Source of the DNA: Bacillus sp. SD075
Lineage (GTDB): Bacteria; Bacillota; Bacilli; Bacillales; DSM-1321
Reading direction: 5' to 3'
DNA: 64,000 nucleotides
Assembly: GCF_017355165.1 (NCBI RefSeq)
Contig: NZ_JADILK010000015.1
Span: 1-64,000 of the forward strand
Shown: piece by piece, positions 1 to 9,432 of the stretch
Layout of the letters: each line of letters starts with the position of its first letter
Numbering within the stretch: the stretch's first letter is position 1
Translations under genes and position numbers: made by a program
Notes under the pieces: generated by a model
The model's database searches: none
Seen by the model: the letters and a program-made list of their open reading frames with translations, nothing else
What the model was told of the DNA's origin: nothing

Positions 1-32
1 GAAGCAGCCACTTCGGCTGCATTTCTTTTTTT
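1..32 (+). terminator. Rho-independent terminator of a gene left of the window
   Basis: GCAGCC (4-9) and GGCTGC (15-20) form a 6-bp stem with a 5-base loop, followed by a T-rich run. No gene ending here is visible, so it presumably belongs to a plus-strand gene lying left of the window. Confidence 0.75.
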
Positions 33-170
33 CTCCCGCTAATGTTATACAAATTCTGGTTTGGAAATTATTTTTGGTGTACTGGTAAATACTAAAAATG
101 GCTTGTTGATACTTATGCATTTCATTACAAGAGTTAGGTGAATAGCTTAAATGAAAAAGGAGAAAACTTA

Positions 171-1652
171 ATGATCCTTAAAGACATATTGAAAGAAGCA
201 ATAAACTGGGATTTGCCGAAGGGCGTTGAACATATAGCCATAACAGGTGTAACCGATAACTCTAAAGAAATAAAAAAAGGATACCTTTTTGTTGCCGTTA
301 CCGGATATAAATCAGATGGCCATAATTACATTAAAGATGCAATACGTTTAGGGGCAGCGGCCGTGATTGGCGATCGTGATATTAAGGGTTTGGAAGTTCC
401 TTTTATACGAGTGGAAAACAGCCGTAAAGCATTAGGGCTAATCGCCAAAAGGTTTTATGGGGATCCCAGCAATCAAAAAATAATGATAGGAATTACGGGT
501 ACAAATGGTAAAACCACGACAAGCTATATGCTTCAGCAAATATTAGAAGAGAATGGGCTAACCTGTTCCGTCATTGGTACGATACAGCATATTATCAATG
601 GAAACAAAGTCGATTCCCATAATACGACTCCGGGTACCGTGGAGTTGAATTCCTTGCTGGCAGCCAGTGAGGACATGGTTGTCATTATGGAAGTGTCTTC
701 ACATGGATTATCTCAATACCGTTTAGAAGGAATTGAATTTGATTTCTGCGTCTTCACGAATTTGTATCATGACCATCTCGACTTCCACGGTACGATGGAG
801 GATTATTTTCTGGCAAAATTACTGCTTTTTGAAAAATTGAAACCTAACGGTCTTGCGATTATTAATGGGGATGATGCCTGGGGAGAAAAACTACAAGAAT
901 ACTTACGGGTAAAGAAGGTCAGTGCCTTTGTATTTGGAAAATCCAATCGCTGCGATTTGACCATCACCAATTATAATCCTGCAACAAACCCTTTTATTAT
1001 ATTGAATGAGAATCATGATTTTGTGAAAATTGAGTTACCTTTACCTGGACTTCATAATTTATATAACGCAACAGCTGCGTATTCCGTAGCGAAGATGTTT
1101 TCAATTTCAAAAGAGGAAATTCTCACTTCACTAAAACAATTTACCGGTGTGCCAGGTAGGTTCGAAATGTATAAGAAAGAATTTGGACCGACAATAGTCA
1201 TCGATTATGCACATACTGCGGATGCCATTCATCACATGCTTCAAACTGCCAAAGAATGCGGTGCCAAAAAGATTTATCATATTTTTGGTTTCCGAGGTGG
1301 ACGAGATACTACCAAGAGGGCTGAAATGGTTAAAATATCATCTGAACATAGTGATGTTTCAATTTTGACGATGGATGATCTGAATTCGGAGGGGATTGAG
1401 GTGATGGAAACGTCACTAAATAAACTGCAAAGCGATTACTCTGCTGGAAATGGGAAGGTTATTCCAGATAGGACACTTGCTATACAGGAGGCGTTACAAA
1501 CGGGGGAGGAAGGGGATTGGATTATCATTACTGGTAAAGGAATTGAGAGGTATGAACAAAATTTCGGACTGCCCACCATTTCTGACAAAGAAACGGTATT
1601 ATATCTTCAAAATAAGGACCAAGGGGATTTTATCGGTTATTTTGATCAATAG
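171..1652 (+). CDS. MurE-like UDP-N-acetylmuramyl-tripeptide synthetase with an altered specificity motif
   Basis: This is a cytoplasmic Mur ligase. The family adds the third stem-peptide residue to UDP-MurNAc-L-Ala-D-Glu using ATP. An N-terminal uridine-nucleotide domain (about 1-100) is followed by the ATP-binding loop GITGTNGKTTTS, the central domain with HDHLDFHG, and a C-terminal domain with FRGGRDTTKR. The length of 493 aa is normal for MurE. The meso-DAP motif DNPR is replaced by DDLN (in TMDDLNSEG), and the usual GKGHE reads GKGIE. As known for the family, DNPR marks meso-DAP enzymes and DDPN-like motifs mark lysine enzymes, so this copy may not use meso-DAP. It is probably a second MurE rather than the essential one, which normally sits in the dcw cluster. 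The open frame begins at GTG 138, but AAAAAGGAG at 152-160 points to ATG 171. It is transcribed alone and ends before a terminator at 1963-1989. Confidence 0.85.
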   Translation: MILKDILKEAINWDLPKGVEHIAITGVTDNSKEIKKGYLFVAVTGYKSDGHNYIKDAIRLGAAAVIGDRDIKGLEVPFIRVENSRKALGLIAKRFYGDPSNQKIMIGITGTNGKTTTSYMLQQILEENGLTCSVIGTIQHIINGNKVDSHNTTPGTVELNSLLAASEDMVVIMEVSSHGLSQYRLEGIEFDFCVFTNLYHDHLDFHGTMEDYFLAKLLLFEKLKPNGLAIINGDDAWGEKLQEYLRVKKVSAFVFGKSNRCDLTITNYNPATNPFIILNENHDFVKIELPLPGLHNLYNATAAYSVAKMFSISKEEILTSLKQFTGVPGRFEMYKKEFGPTIVIDYAHTADAIHHMLQTAKECGAKKIYHIFGFRGGRDTTKRAEMVKISSEHSDVSILTMDDLNSEGIEVMETSLNKLQSDYSAGNGKVIPDRTLAIQEALQTGEEGDWIIITGKGIERYEQNFGLPTISDKETVLYLQNKDQGDFIGYFDQ

Positions 1653-1804
1653 TTTGATTCTAACGAATGCTTTTAAAAGGCAAAACCGCAACCATTCGCT
1701 TCTAGGTGATTTATATGGAGATTATTACCGTTGTAACATAGGAGGACTTCAAGTATTATAACAATACAAGCTGCACTGTTCGTAATGATAATAAAGTTTT
1801 AACC

Positions 1805-1950
1805 TTTAAGCTGTAATAGGGAGTTTTATATTGAAACAGGAATGTTATGCCTCGTCACTGACTTGGACAACAGGATTTTTTCTGCAAACACCCACTTTGA
1901 GGAGTGGTGGTTTAAAACTTTCTTACTGAATACGGCAATGGCGGCTTAAA
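1805..1950 (+). ncRNA. Candidate structured RNA (unnamed)
   Basis: TTTAAGCTG (1805-1813) can pair over 9 bp with CGGCTTAAA (1942-1950, one G-U pair). Inside it, AGTTTTA (1822-1828) can pair with TAAAACT (1913-1919), and CCACT/AGTGG (1892-1907) forms a tip hairpin. The result is a long rod with a central bubble, followed within 15 bases by a terminator. The topology recalls 6S RNA, but I cannot match the sequence to a family. It could also be chance pairing in a decayed intergenic region. Confidence 0.25.
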
Positions 1951-1962
1951 TCTTTCATGTTG

Positions 1963-1995
1963 AAACCGGTCTCGGTCTGAGGCCGGTTTTTTGCT
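1963..1995 (+). terminator. Rho-independent terminator
   Basis: An 11-bp stem (AAACCGGTCTC with GAGGCCGGTTT, one G-U pair) and a 5-base loop are followed by a T run. It serves the MurE-like gene or the candidate RNA upstream. Confidence 0.8.
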
Positions 1996-2066
1996 GTTTT
2001 CGATTACTGTATCACAGGAATTGTATGTAACGCTTCGATTTAAAAAATTACATGTCTCGGGGACAT

Positions 2067-2609
2067 TTACTCTTGCTTGGTATACCGGTTGGCATAACTT
2101 GAAGCAACGAAAGCATTGGGTTTAATTTTTGGTTCCACGCCCATGGATTCCATTCTGGCCACCATTTCTTTTACAAACTCACTGGTTTTGTTCCGCTTCC
2201 CAATCCCGATATCAATGTGCCCTTCCATCGTGAACGTTGCCCCTTGATATATCGCAGGCAGGACAATATCGATTAACTGATTTTTTCTTTCTTCCGTAAA
2301 CATGGATACGATCTCCTCTGTTAACGACAATTCTTGGGAAATTCGTTCATGTAAATGCAGCATCCTTCTAGGAATCATCACTTTTCTTATACAACCCCAT
2401 ACACCATTTCCGACCTGGCGTATCACGATGCCTGTAATGAAAACCGTATGTTTTTTATGTACTTGCGAATCTGTACCGACCATTAATCGATAGTTACCGG
2501 AAGGATTCAATTTCATGAACTCAACAATATGAACGAATACCTCTTCAAATGACATGTCTTTTTTCTGAAGATTTTGAAATGGGATGTTATGAAATGGATA
2601 TTGCATCAT
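2067..2609 (-). CDS. ykuK: YkuK family RNase H-like protein (DUF458)
   Basis: At 180 aa this matches the YkuK/DUF458 family of Bacillus (about 170 aa), which is predicted to have an RNase H-like fold and has no firmly established function. Recognisable stretches are VGTDSQVHKKHTVFITGI near residues 44-61, and a C-terminal VEPKIKPNAFVASSYANRYTK. The acidic residue in VGTD and the conserved DIGIG segment fit a metal-dependent nuclease fold, but activity is inferred. The gene stands alone, convergent with the MurE-like gene. Its start is ATG 2609 or the next codon, also ATG, behind a GGAAAGGTTGGG stretch. Confidence 0.8.
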   Translation of the reverse strand: MMQYPFHNIPFQNLQKKDMSFEEVFVHIVEFMKLNPSGNYRLMVGTDSQVHKKHTVFITGIVIRQVGNGVWGCIRKVMIPRRMLHLHERISQELSLTEEIVSMFTEERKNQLIDIVLPAIYQGATFTMEGHIDIGIGKRNKTSEFVKEMVARMESMGVEPKIKPNAFVASSYANRYTKQE

Positions 2610-3398
2610 ATTATTGCACCCAACCTTTCCCGGATATAATCAGATTATTAAAAACTTCATGCATCTCATATCACATCATATGAAGGGGTTCCTTGTTTCG
2701 TGCGGTGGTAAGAGCCCGCCCTCTTATGAAGGTACAGTTATCGTAATTCTTCAGGATCATTATAAAATGGAGTTCTTATAAAAATGCAAAATCCTATATG
2801 AATAGTCTATTGAGGAAATCGATTCGTAACACAGACGAAATTAATAGAATATATGGAATGAGCATTCAGTAGAAAGATGTTCGGTGTCCGGCTTATTGAT
2901 TTCTAGTATACATGTTATGTTAAAAAGTGGAGTTTCTAGCTAAGAAAACCTATGTTTAGGCCACTCTTTCCGTTTGTAGACAAAAGGGTTTCTGCCTTTC
3001 TGATAAAATAAATTGGATTGGAACGGAACGTACGAAACTCCTGCGGGGAAAGCGCACCCTACATGCGTAAAGGAGCCGAGGGCGGACCGTCCTCGAAAAG
3101 CAAGTAACTGGAGTGGAAACTAACGGACAAATATTAAAACTGTAAATAAACTCCATCCTACAGTATGGTTGAGAAGCTTAAGCATTAGCTTTTCTCTTTT
3201 TATATGGAATATTACGAAAAAAATTTATTGGAGTTGCCTTTTTGTATCTCCGCCTCCATAACTGAGATGCTAAACATTACATCACCTAAGTAAACCACAA
3301 TATCTTTCAATTTATATAAGTAAAAGGAAATGAAATTATTAAATTTTGACCAATATCTACATTAAAGTATTAACATTTAATAACTTACAAAAAAAGTG
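2610..3398. other. Long intergenic region with one interspersed repeat
   Basis: No credible gene is visible in this stretch of almost 800 bases. The only structure I can support is the repeat element at about 2979-3150. The rest is AT-rich leader sequence of nasA and upstream sequence of ykuK. Confidence 0.5.
2979..3150 (+). repeat. Bacillus-type interspersed repeat, copy 1
   Basis: GC-rich compared with its surroundings. It contains GAAACTCCTGCGGGGAAAGC and GGAGCCGAGGGCGGACCG, a pattern I know as a short non-coding repeat scattered through Bacillaceae genomes. It opens with GACAAAAGGGTTTCT (2979-2993), which is repeated exactly at 15402-15416 at the head of copy 3. The minus-strand open frame over it (2956-3156) is composition driven and is not a gene. 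Confidence 0.65.
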
Positions 3399-3415
3399 TG
3401 TAATGTTTTCTTACA
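3399..3415 (+). promoter_or_regulatory. TnrA box upstream of nasA
   Basis: The 17 bases TGTAATGTTTTCTTACA match the TnrA consensus TGTNA-N7-TNACA perfectly. A -10 candidate TAAAAT at 3445-3450 has its centre 40.5 bp from the box centre, putting the box near -50, the usual position for TnrA activation. The same spacing recurs upstream of nasD. Confidence 0.85.
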
Positions 3416-3490
3416 TAAACAAAGAAATCTGGCATTTATAAGAGTAAAATAAACGAATATTCAATTAATAAAGTATGGGAGAGATAAAAA

Positions 3491-4696
3491 ATGAAAGTAT
3501 CTGAATTGAAAAAAAGCGGGCATGCTCCTTCATTATTAGCTTCATTCCTTTATTTTGATATCAGTTTTATGATTTGGGTATTATTGGGTGCACTCGGTGT
3601 CTATATTACGAAGGATTTCGGACTTTCCCCAGCTGAAAAAGGCTTGATTGTAGCTATTCCGATTTTGGGAGGCTCGTTTTTTCGAATCGTCCTTGGTCTT
3701 TTGACGGATCGCATCGGCCCGCGGAAAACAGCGATCGGCGGGATGCTTGTTACGATGATTCCGCTTTTTTGGGGATGGTTATTCGGAGAAAGTTTAGCCG
3801 AGCTTTATTTAATTGGGATTTTGCTCGGAGTGGCAGGTGCAAGTTTTGCTGCAGCACTCCCAATGGCTAGTCGCTGGTATCCCCCGCATTTGCAGGGTCT
3901 TGCGATGGGCATTGCGGGAGCCGGTAACAGCGGAACTCTTTTTGCGACATTGTTTGGACCGCGCATCGCAGAGTCTCTTGGCTGGCATAATGTTATGGGA
4001 TTAGCGTTGATTCCTTTAACCATCGTGTTTGTCATTTATATTTTAATCGCAAAAGACGCACCATCTCAACCGCCTGCAAAACCACTCAAGGAATATTTCA
4101 ATGTATTTAAACTAACGGACACTTGGTATTTCTGTATTCTATACAGCGTGACTTTTGGGGGATTTGTCGGGTTTACCAGCTTTTTAAGCATCTTTTTTGT
4201 TGATGAATATGGGTTAACACGAATAAGGGCAGGAGAATTTGTTACATTATGTGTCATAGCCGGAAGTTTCTTTCGTCCCGTCGGAGGATTTATTGCCGAT
4301 AAAATAGGTGGAGTTAAACTGCTTATGTTTTTATTCATTGGACTCACATTATGTATGTTTGGGATTAGTTTTCTTTATCCTCTAGCTACCGTCACGATCC
4401 TACTGTTCATCGGAATGCTATTTCTCGGTATGGGCAACGGTGCTGTCTTTCAGTTGGTTCCACAGCGATTTTCTAAAGAAATTGGTTTTATCACAGGGAT
4501 AGTAGGAGCTGCCGGAGGGGTTGGCGGATTCTTGGTTCCAAACATACTAGGTACGTTGAAACAGATTACTGGGACATATGCTACAGGATTTTTAGTATTT
4601 TCCGCAGTTGGAATCATGGCGTTGCTTATCCTGGGTCTAGCTCAGCTTTCATGGAGAAAAACGTGGGTACTCGGAAAGAATTCAGTTAAGATCTAG
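3491..4696 (+). CDS. nasA: Nitrate transporter of the MFS NarK/NasA family
   Basis: This 401-aa membrane protein has about 12 hydrophobic segments and the family motifs [15 protein letters not shown] (after TM2) and [15 protein letters not shown] in the second half. The family takes up nitrate or exchanges it for nitrite. A perfect TnrA box lies 76 bp upstream, and the electron-transfer and catalytic subunits of nitrate reductase follow. Together these argue for assimilatory uptake (NasA role) rather than respiratory NarK. A GGGAGAG ribosome site precedes ATG 3491. No terminator lies before nasB, so an operon is likely. Confidence 0.88.
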   Translation: MKVSELKKSGHAPSLLASFLYFDISFMIWVLLGALGVYITKDFGLSPAEKGLIVAIPILGGSFFRIVLGLLTDRIGPRKTAIGGMLVTMIPLFWGWLFGESLAELYLIGILLGVAGASFAAALPMASRWYPPHLQGLAMGIAGAGNSGTLFATLFGPRIAESLGWHNVMGLALIPLTIVFVIYILIAKDAPSQPPAKPLKEYFNVFKLTDTWYFCILYSVTFGGFVGFTSFLSIFFVDEYGLTRIRAGEFVTLCVIAGSFFRPVGGFIADKIGGVKLLMFLFIGLTLCMFGISFLYPLATVTILLFIGMLFLGMGNGAVFQLVPQRFSKEIGFITGIVGAAGGVGGFLVPNILGTLKQITGTYATGFLVFSAVGIMALLILGLAQLSWRKTWVLGKNSVKI

Positions 4697-4751
4697 AACT
4701 TTGCTTCCAAGTTATCTTGGTTTGTTTGACTACTTGTTTTGGGGGGATAAA

Positions 4752-7064
4752 ATGAAAAAACAAAAACTGGTCTTAGTAGGGAACGGAATGGCGGGATTAC
4801 GATGTATTGAGTCAATTATAAGTAAAGATCCTACTGCCTTTGAGATTACTATTTTCGGAAGTGAACCACACGTTAACTATAACCGAATCTTATTGTCGAA
4901 CGTGCTTCAAGGCAACACTTCGTTTGAAGATATTGCGATAAATGATCGAAACTGGTATACGAAGAATGATATCCAATTGTTTACAGGGGAAACGGTTGTA
5001 AAAATCGAGAAAGAGACTCGGAAGATAAAGACAGACAAAGAACGGGAAATTTACTACGATAAGCTGATAATTGCCACAGGTTCTACCCCATTTATTCTTC
5101 CTGTTACGGGTGTTGATAAAGAAGGAGTTATTGCATTTCGGACGATTGAAGATTGTAAAAAGATGATTGAAACTTCACGCAAGCATAAAAAAGCAATCGT
5201 CATCGGAGGTGGTTTATTAGGTTTAGAAGCAGCGAGAGGTTTGTTAAACCTTGGTATGGAAGTGAATGTCGTTCATATTGCTGGTCATTTAATGGAAAGG
5301 CAGCTTGATTCAACGGCATCACTTTTGCTGCAAAAAGAGTTGGAAAACCAGGGAATGAATTTTCTTCTAAATAAGGAAACACAGGAGATAATCGGTAACG
5401 AGCGTGTAGAGCGCGTCCGTTTTAAAGATGGAACGGAGCTGGAAGCAGATTTAATCGTTCTGGCTGCGGGAGTCAGACCGAATATTCAGTTGGCCAAAGA
5501 AAGCGGAATTGATACAAATCGTGCCATTATTGTAAACGACTATTTAGAAACCAGCATCCCAAATATTTATGCTGTAGGTGAATGTGCTGAACATCAAGGG
5601 ATTGTTTATGGATTGGTGAAACCCCTGTTTGAACAAGGTGAAGTGCTGGCAAAGCATATTTGTGAGATGAAAGGTAACGGATACCAGGGTTCGGTCCTTT
5701 CGACCCAGTTGAAAATATCAGGAGTTGAGTTATTCTCTGTTGGAGATTTCCTTGGTGATGAAACAACGAAATCAATCACAACTTTTGATGAATTAGATGG
5801 TGTTTATAAAAAAGTGGTCTTTCAAGGAAGAAAAATCATAGGTGCGCTCCTGTATGGAGATACAAAGGTCAGTTCACGATTACTCGATATGATTTTAAAG
5901 CGGCAAGAAGTATCATTAGAGGAAAAGCGTGCACTGTTCCAATCAACCAGTACGGCAGAGGGATTAATCGCTTCTATGGCAAATCATGAAATCATTTGCC
6001 ATTGTAATGCTGTTTCAAAAGGGGCAATCATTGAAGCTGTTCAAAATAAGGGATTAACAACAGTCGAACAAGTTAAACAATGCACTAAGGCTTCCGGTTC
6101 TTGCGGTGGATGTAAGCCGGCAGTGACGGAGCTTTTGGCATATATTCAAAGTAATCATTGTGATCAGACTAAGAAACAAAAGACATTGTGTTCATGTACG
6201 ATATTAACGGAAGATGAAGTCGTGTATAAAATGCAGCTCCAAGACTTAACATCTGTTCAAGAAACGATGGATGTTCTTGAATGGGAAAATAGCGAAGGCT
6301 GTTCAACTTGCCGGCCAGCCCTAAGCTATTATTTAGGAATGATTCACCCAGAGTACGAGATTAGACAGCAAACTCTTTTCATAAACGAAAAAATGAATGC
6401 AACAGTTCAAAGTGATAACCGATACTCTGTTATCCCGCAAATGTACGGCGGGATGACGAATGCGAAACAGCTGCGAAAAATTGCATATGTTGCAGAAAAA
6501 TATGATATATCTCAGGTGGGTGTAACAAGTGAACAAAGGATTCATTTAATGGGTGTGAGAAAAGGAGATCTCCAAGATGTGTGGGCAGATTTAGACATGC
6601 CATTAAGTTCGAAATATGGTAACACCGTTCATAACGTCAAAACATGTATAGGTGAACATTTTTGCGCTTGTGATAAACAGCAATCCCTTATACTTGCTGT
6701 TGGTTTGGAAAAAAGATTGGAGCATGTATCGGCACCCTACCGTATAAAGATGGGCATTTCTGCTTGTATGCATAACGGTGCAGGATCAACAACGAAAGAT
6801 ATAGGGGTTATGGGCATTGACAGGGGCTGGGAAATATATGTGGGCGGAAGCAGCGGGCGTAATATACGTGCCGGTGAACTGTTATGTGTAGCTGGGACAA
6901 ATGAAGAAGCAATTGAAACCATCATCGGTTTTATTCAATATTATCGAGAAACAGCCAATTACTTGGAACGTACTTGGCAATGGATTGAACGGGTGGGGTT
7001 AATTCATGTTAGAGAAGTATTATTTGATAATGAACTTAGTCAGCAACTAACTCAACGATTGTAA
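4752..7064 (+). CDS. nasB: Assimilatory nitrate reductase electron transfer subunit (NirB-derived flavoprotein)
   Basis: This 770-aa protein is laid out like the NADH nitrite reductase large subunit: an FAD site (GNGMAGLRCIESI), a NAD site ([13 protein letters not shown]), two BFD-type [2Fe-2S] domains (CHCNAVSKG...CGGC and CSCTILTED...CSTC), then a sirohaem-type half. The sirohaem/4Fe-4S ligand set is broken. C632 and C638 are kept, but the usual CPRNC reads CMHNG, so the last cysteine is Gly676 and the neighbouring Pro-Arg is Met-His. The protein therefore cannot carry a normal sirohaem centre. Its length equals that of Bacillus NasB (about 770 aa), which passes electrons from NADH to NasC, and nasC follows directly. 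A start at TTG 4701 is possible, but GGGGGGAT at 4740-4747 selects ATG 4752. Confidence 0.88.
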   Translation: MKKQKLVLVGNGMAGLRCIESIISKDPTAFEITIFGSEPHVNYNRILLSNVLQGNTSFEDIAINDRNWYTKNDIQLFTGETVVKIEKETRKIKTDKEREIYYDKLIIATGSTPFILPVTGVDKEGVIAFRTIEDCKKMIETSRKHKKAIVIGGGLLGLEAARGLLNLGMEVNVVHIAGHLMERQLDSTASLLLQKELENQGMNFLLNKETQEIIGNERVERVRFKDGTELEADLIVLAAGVRPNIQLAKESGIDTNRAIIVNDYLETSIPNIYAVGECAEHQGIVYGLVKPLFEQGEVLAKHICEMKGNGYQGSVLSTQLKISGVELFSVGDFLGDETTKSITTFDELDGVYKKVVFQGRKIIGALLYGDTKVSSRLLDMILKRQEVSLEEKRALFQSTSTAEGLIASMANHEIICHCNAVSKGAIIEAVQNKGLTTVEQVKQCTKASGSCGGCKPAVTELLAYIQSNHCDQTKKQKTLCSCTILTEDEVVYKMQLQDLTSVQETMDVLEWENSEGCSTCRPALSYYLGMIHPEYEIRQQTLFINEKMNATVQSDNRYSVIPQMYGGMTNAKQLRKIAYVAEKYDISQVGVTSEQRIHLMGVRKGDLQDVWADLDMPLSSKYGNTVHNVKTCIGEHFCACDKQQSLILAVGLEKRLEHVSAPYRIKMGISACMHNGAGSTTKDIGVMGIDRGWEIYVGGSSGRNIRAGELLCVAGTNEEAIETIIGFIQYYRETANYLERTWQWIERVGLIHVREVLFDNELSQQLTQRL

Positions 7065-7160
7065 ATGGCGTAGGTCAGAAAATGCACGACTGAGATATAC
7101 GGATGAATGTTTTGTACATGAAAAAATCCAAAGAAATCCATGATTAAAGGATGAGGTGCC

Positions 7161-9311
7161 TTGACTGAATTATTATTAAAGTATTTCCGCACGAAGCAAC
7201 AGGAGGTCCAATCTGAAAAACGTTATGATACACAATGTCCATTTTGCAGCATGCAATGTAAGATGCAGCTGTTGGAACAAATGATAGTGACAAGAAAAAA
7301 GTATTTGACGATTGGAAAAGACAATCCAACCTCAGAGGGCCGCTTATGCATTAAAGGAATGAATGCTCACCAACATGCATTGCATAACGAACGAATTAAA
7401 TACCCACTATTAAAAAAAAATGGTGAATTCATTCGGATATCTTGGGAGGAAGCATTAGATCACATTAAGGAGAATTTCACTAGGATTCAAGCGGAAGATG
7501 GTGTAAATGCATTATCTGTTTATGGGAGTGCCTCCATTTCAAATGAAGAAGCATATTTGCTTGGTAAATTTGCAAGAGTAGCTTTAAAAACAAAGTATAT
7601 AGATTATAATGGCCGTTTGTGCATGTCTGCAGCAGCTTCAGCGGCAAACCAAACATTTGGTATGGACAGGGGTCTAACCAACAGTTTATCAGAGGTTCCA
7701 TTCACAAAGTGTATTATCTTGGCCGGCACGAATATTGCGGAATGCCAGCCGACAATCATGCCGTACTTTGAGAAAGCGAAACAAAATGGGGCATTTATTA
7801 TTGCTGTAGATCCGCGAGAAACAGCAACGACGAAAATGGCCGATTTACATCTAAAGGTAAAACCAGGGATGGATGCCGCCTTGGCAAACGGATTATTGAA
7901 AGTGATTATTGAAGAGGGTCTTACTGATGAAGCATTTATCCGGGAACGTGCAAATGGCTACAACGAAGTTAAAGAGTATGTTACATCTTTAAAGCTGGAG
8001 GAAATTGCAGAAATGACAGGGGTTCCTAGCGACCAAATTCAAAAGGCGGCTGCAATGTTCGGGAAAGAAGAATCAGGAATGATTTTTACAGCAAGAGGCG
8101 TTGAGCAGCAAACAGATGGTTCGGCTGCCGTCCGTAATTTTCTTAATATTCTTATAGTTACAGGGAAAATCGGAAAAGTGAATTCGGGCTATGGTGCTAT
8201 TACTGGACAGGGGAATGGGCAAGGAGCAAGAGAGCATGGACAAAAGGCAGACCAGCTGCCGGGATATCGTATGATTGAAAATGAGGAACACAGATTACAC
8301 ATTGCAAGAATATGGGGAATCGATGAAGCTGATTTGCCACGTAAAGGTGTCTCGGCATACGAAATGATAGAAAAGATAAATGAAGGTGAGATTACCGGCA
8401 TGTTTTTAATGTGTTCCAATCCAATTGTTTCAAATCCCAATGCTACCTTTGTCAAAAAGGCTTTAAAAAAATTAAAGTTTCTTGTCGCAGTGGATATGTT
8501 CGTTTCTGAAACCGCTAGATTGGCTGATTTAATTTTACCTACTTCATCTTATTTAGAGGATGAAGGGACGATGACAAATTTAGAAGGACGGGTAACGTTG
8601 CGGGAAGCCAGTTTTTCATTACCTGGGGAAGTGAAGCATGATTGGCAAATCATTTGTGATATAGCAAAAGCTCTTGGAAAAGGGGAGCATTTTCCCTTTC
8701 AATCTGCAAATGAGATTTTTGAAGAATTAAGAGGGGCAAGCCGCGGGGGAACCGCTGATTATTATGGTATAACGTATGATCGATTAAGGAAGGAAGGAGG
8801 CCTTTTGTGGCCATGTCCATCCATTGACCATAAAGGGACAAAAAGGTTATTTGAAACTTCTTTTGCCCACCCAGATGGAAAGGCGGCCATGGTTGTGGTT
8901 AATAATGTGCCCCTTGTTCCAAAAGAACAGCCATGTACGGATTTCCCCCTTTATTTAACAACGGGAAGAATCATGGCACATTATTTAACAGGAGTACAAA
9001 CAAGAAAAAGCTCATCATTAGCCGCAAGAAACTTTGAATCATTTATGGAAATTCATCCGGAAACAGCAAAGAAATATCATATTCCAGACAATACTTTGGT
9101 GAAAATCGAATCAAGGCGGGGAAGTATTGTTGTAAGAAGCAAATGGTCAGCAACCATCCGCCATGATACTATATTCGTTCCTTTTCATTGGGCAGACTCA
9201 CAAAATGTCAATCACCTTGTTTCACAGGATTTAGACCCGACATGCAAAATGCCTGGCTTTAAAGTCAGTGCTGTAAAAGTACATCCTATAGTTGAGTTAA
9301 CATCTAATTAA
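7161..9311 (+). CDS. nasC: Assimilatory nitrate reductase catalytic subunit (molybdopterin)
   Basis: This 716-aa cytoplasmic molybdoenzyme reduces nitrate to nitrite with electrons from NasB. At the N terminus CPFCSMQC plus GRLCIKG supply the four cysteines of a [4Fe-4S] cluster. DYNGRLCMSAAA holds the probable molybdenum-ligating cysteine, and later segments (FTARGVEQQTDG, GQGNGQGAREHG, LILPTSSYLEDEGTMTNLEGR) are typical of bis-MGD enzymes. A C-terminal molydopterin dinucleotide-binding domain starts near residue 590 (TTGRIMAHYLTG). There is no twin-arginine signal. The start is TTG 7161 behind AAAGGATGAGG. Its length agrees with Bacillus NasC (about 710 aa). Confidence 0.92.
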   Translation: MTELLLKYFRTKQQEVQSEKRYDTQCPFCSMQCKMQLLEQMIVTRKKYLTIGKDNPTSEGRLCIKGMNAHQHALHNERIKYPLLKKNGEFIRISWEEALDHIKENFTRIQAEDGVNALSVYGSASISNEEAYLLGKFARVALKTKYIDYNGRLCMSAAASAANQTFGMDRGLTNSLSEVPFTKCIILAGTNIAECQPTIMPYFEKAKQNGAFIIAVDPRETATTKMADLHLKVKPGMDAALANGLLKVIIEEGLTDEAFIRERANGYNEVKEYVTSLKLEEIAEMTGVPSDQIQKAAAMFGKEESGMIFTARGVEQQTDGSAAVRNFLNILIVTGKIGKVNSGYGAITGQGNGQGAREHGQKADQLPGYRMIENEEHRLHIARIWGIDEADLPRKGVSAYEMIEKINEGEITGMFLMCSNPIVSNPNATFVKKALKKLKFLVAVDMFVSETARLADLILPTSSYLEDEGTMTNLEGRVTLREASFSLPGEVKHDWQIICDIAKALGKGEHFPFQSANEIFEELRGASRGGTADYYGITYDRLRKEGGLLWPCPSIDHKGTKRLFETSFAHPDGKAAMVVVNNVPLVPKEQPCTDFPLYLTTGRIMAHYLTGVQTRKSSSLAARNFESFMEIHPETAKKYHIPDNTLVKIESRRGSIVVRSKWSATIRHDTIFVPFHWADSQNVNHLVSQDLDPTCKMPGFKVSAVKVHPIVELTSN

Positions 9312-9432
9312 AGGGTTTTTCCTTCCGTTCATCATAACTTTTTTTGGTTCAATCATAATCGAAAAGCAGAGCCTGACCACTCATTATTCCACAGCAAATG
9401 AAGTTTACATGACGAACAACAAAAGGGGGAGG

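Larger units (their letters stand above)
1653..2066. other. Intergenic region with a possible structured RNA and a broken small frame
   Basis: This 414-base gap lies between converging genes. It holds a short frame at 1715-1816 that begins with a plausible ribosome site and ATG but has an amber codon at codon 9, after which 24 more codons read like protein. It also holds a candidate folded RNA (1805-1950) and a clear terminator (1963-1989). I recognise no known gene in it. Confidence 0.5.

Noticed and set aside
1715-1816. Small frame with an amber codon at position 9 (possible readthrough gene)
   Set aside because: The ribosome site is only moderate and no signal supports readthrough or recoding. 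It is mentioned under the intergenic entry but not called a gene.
2956-3156. Minus-strand open frame of 66 codons
   Set aside because: It lies fully within interspersed repeat copy 1, with no ribosome site and no recognisable product; the GC-rich repeat keeps the frame open.
4752-7064. Annotation as a second NADH nitrite reductase
   Set aside because: The sirohaem/[4Fe-4S] cysteine set is broken, and the gene is next to nasC with NasB-like length.
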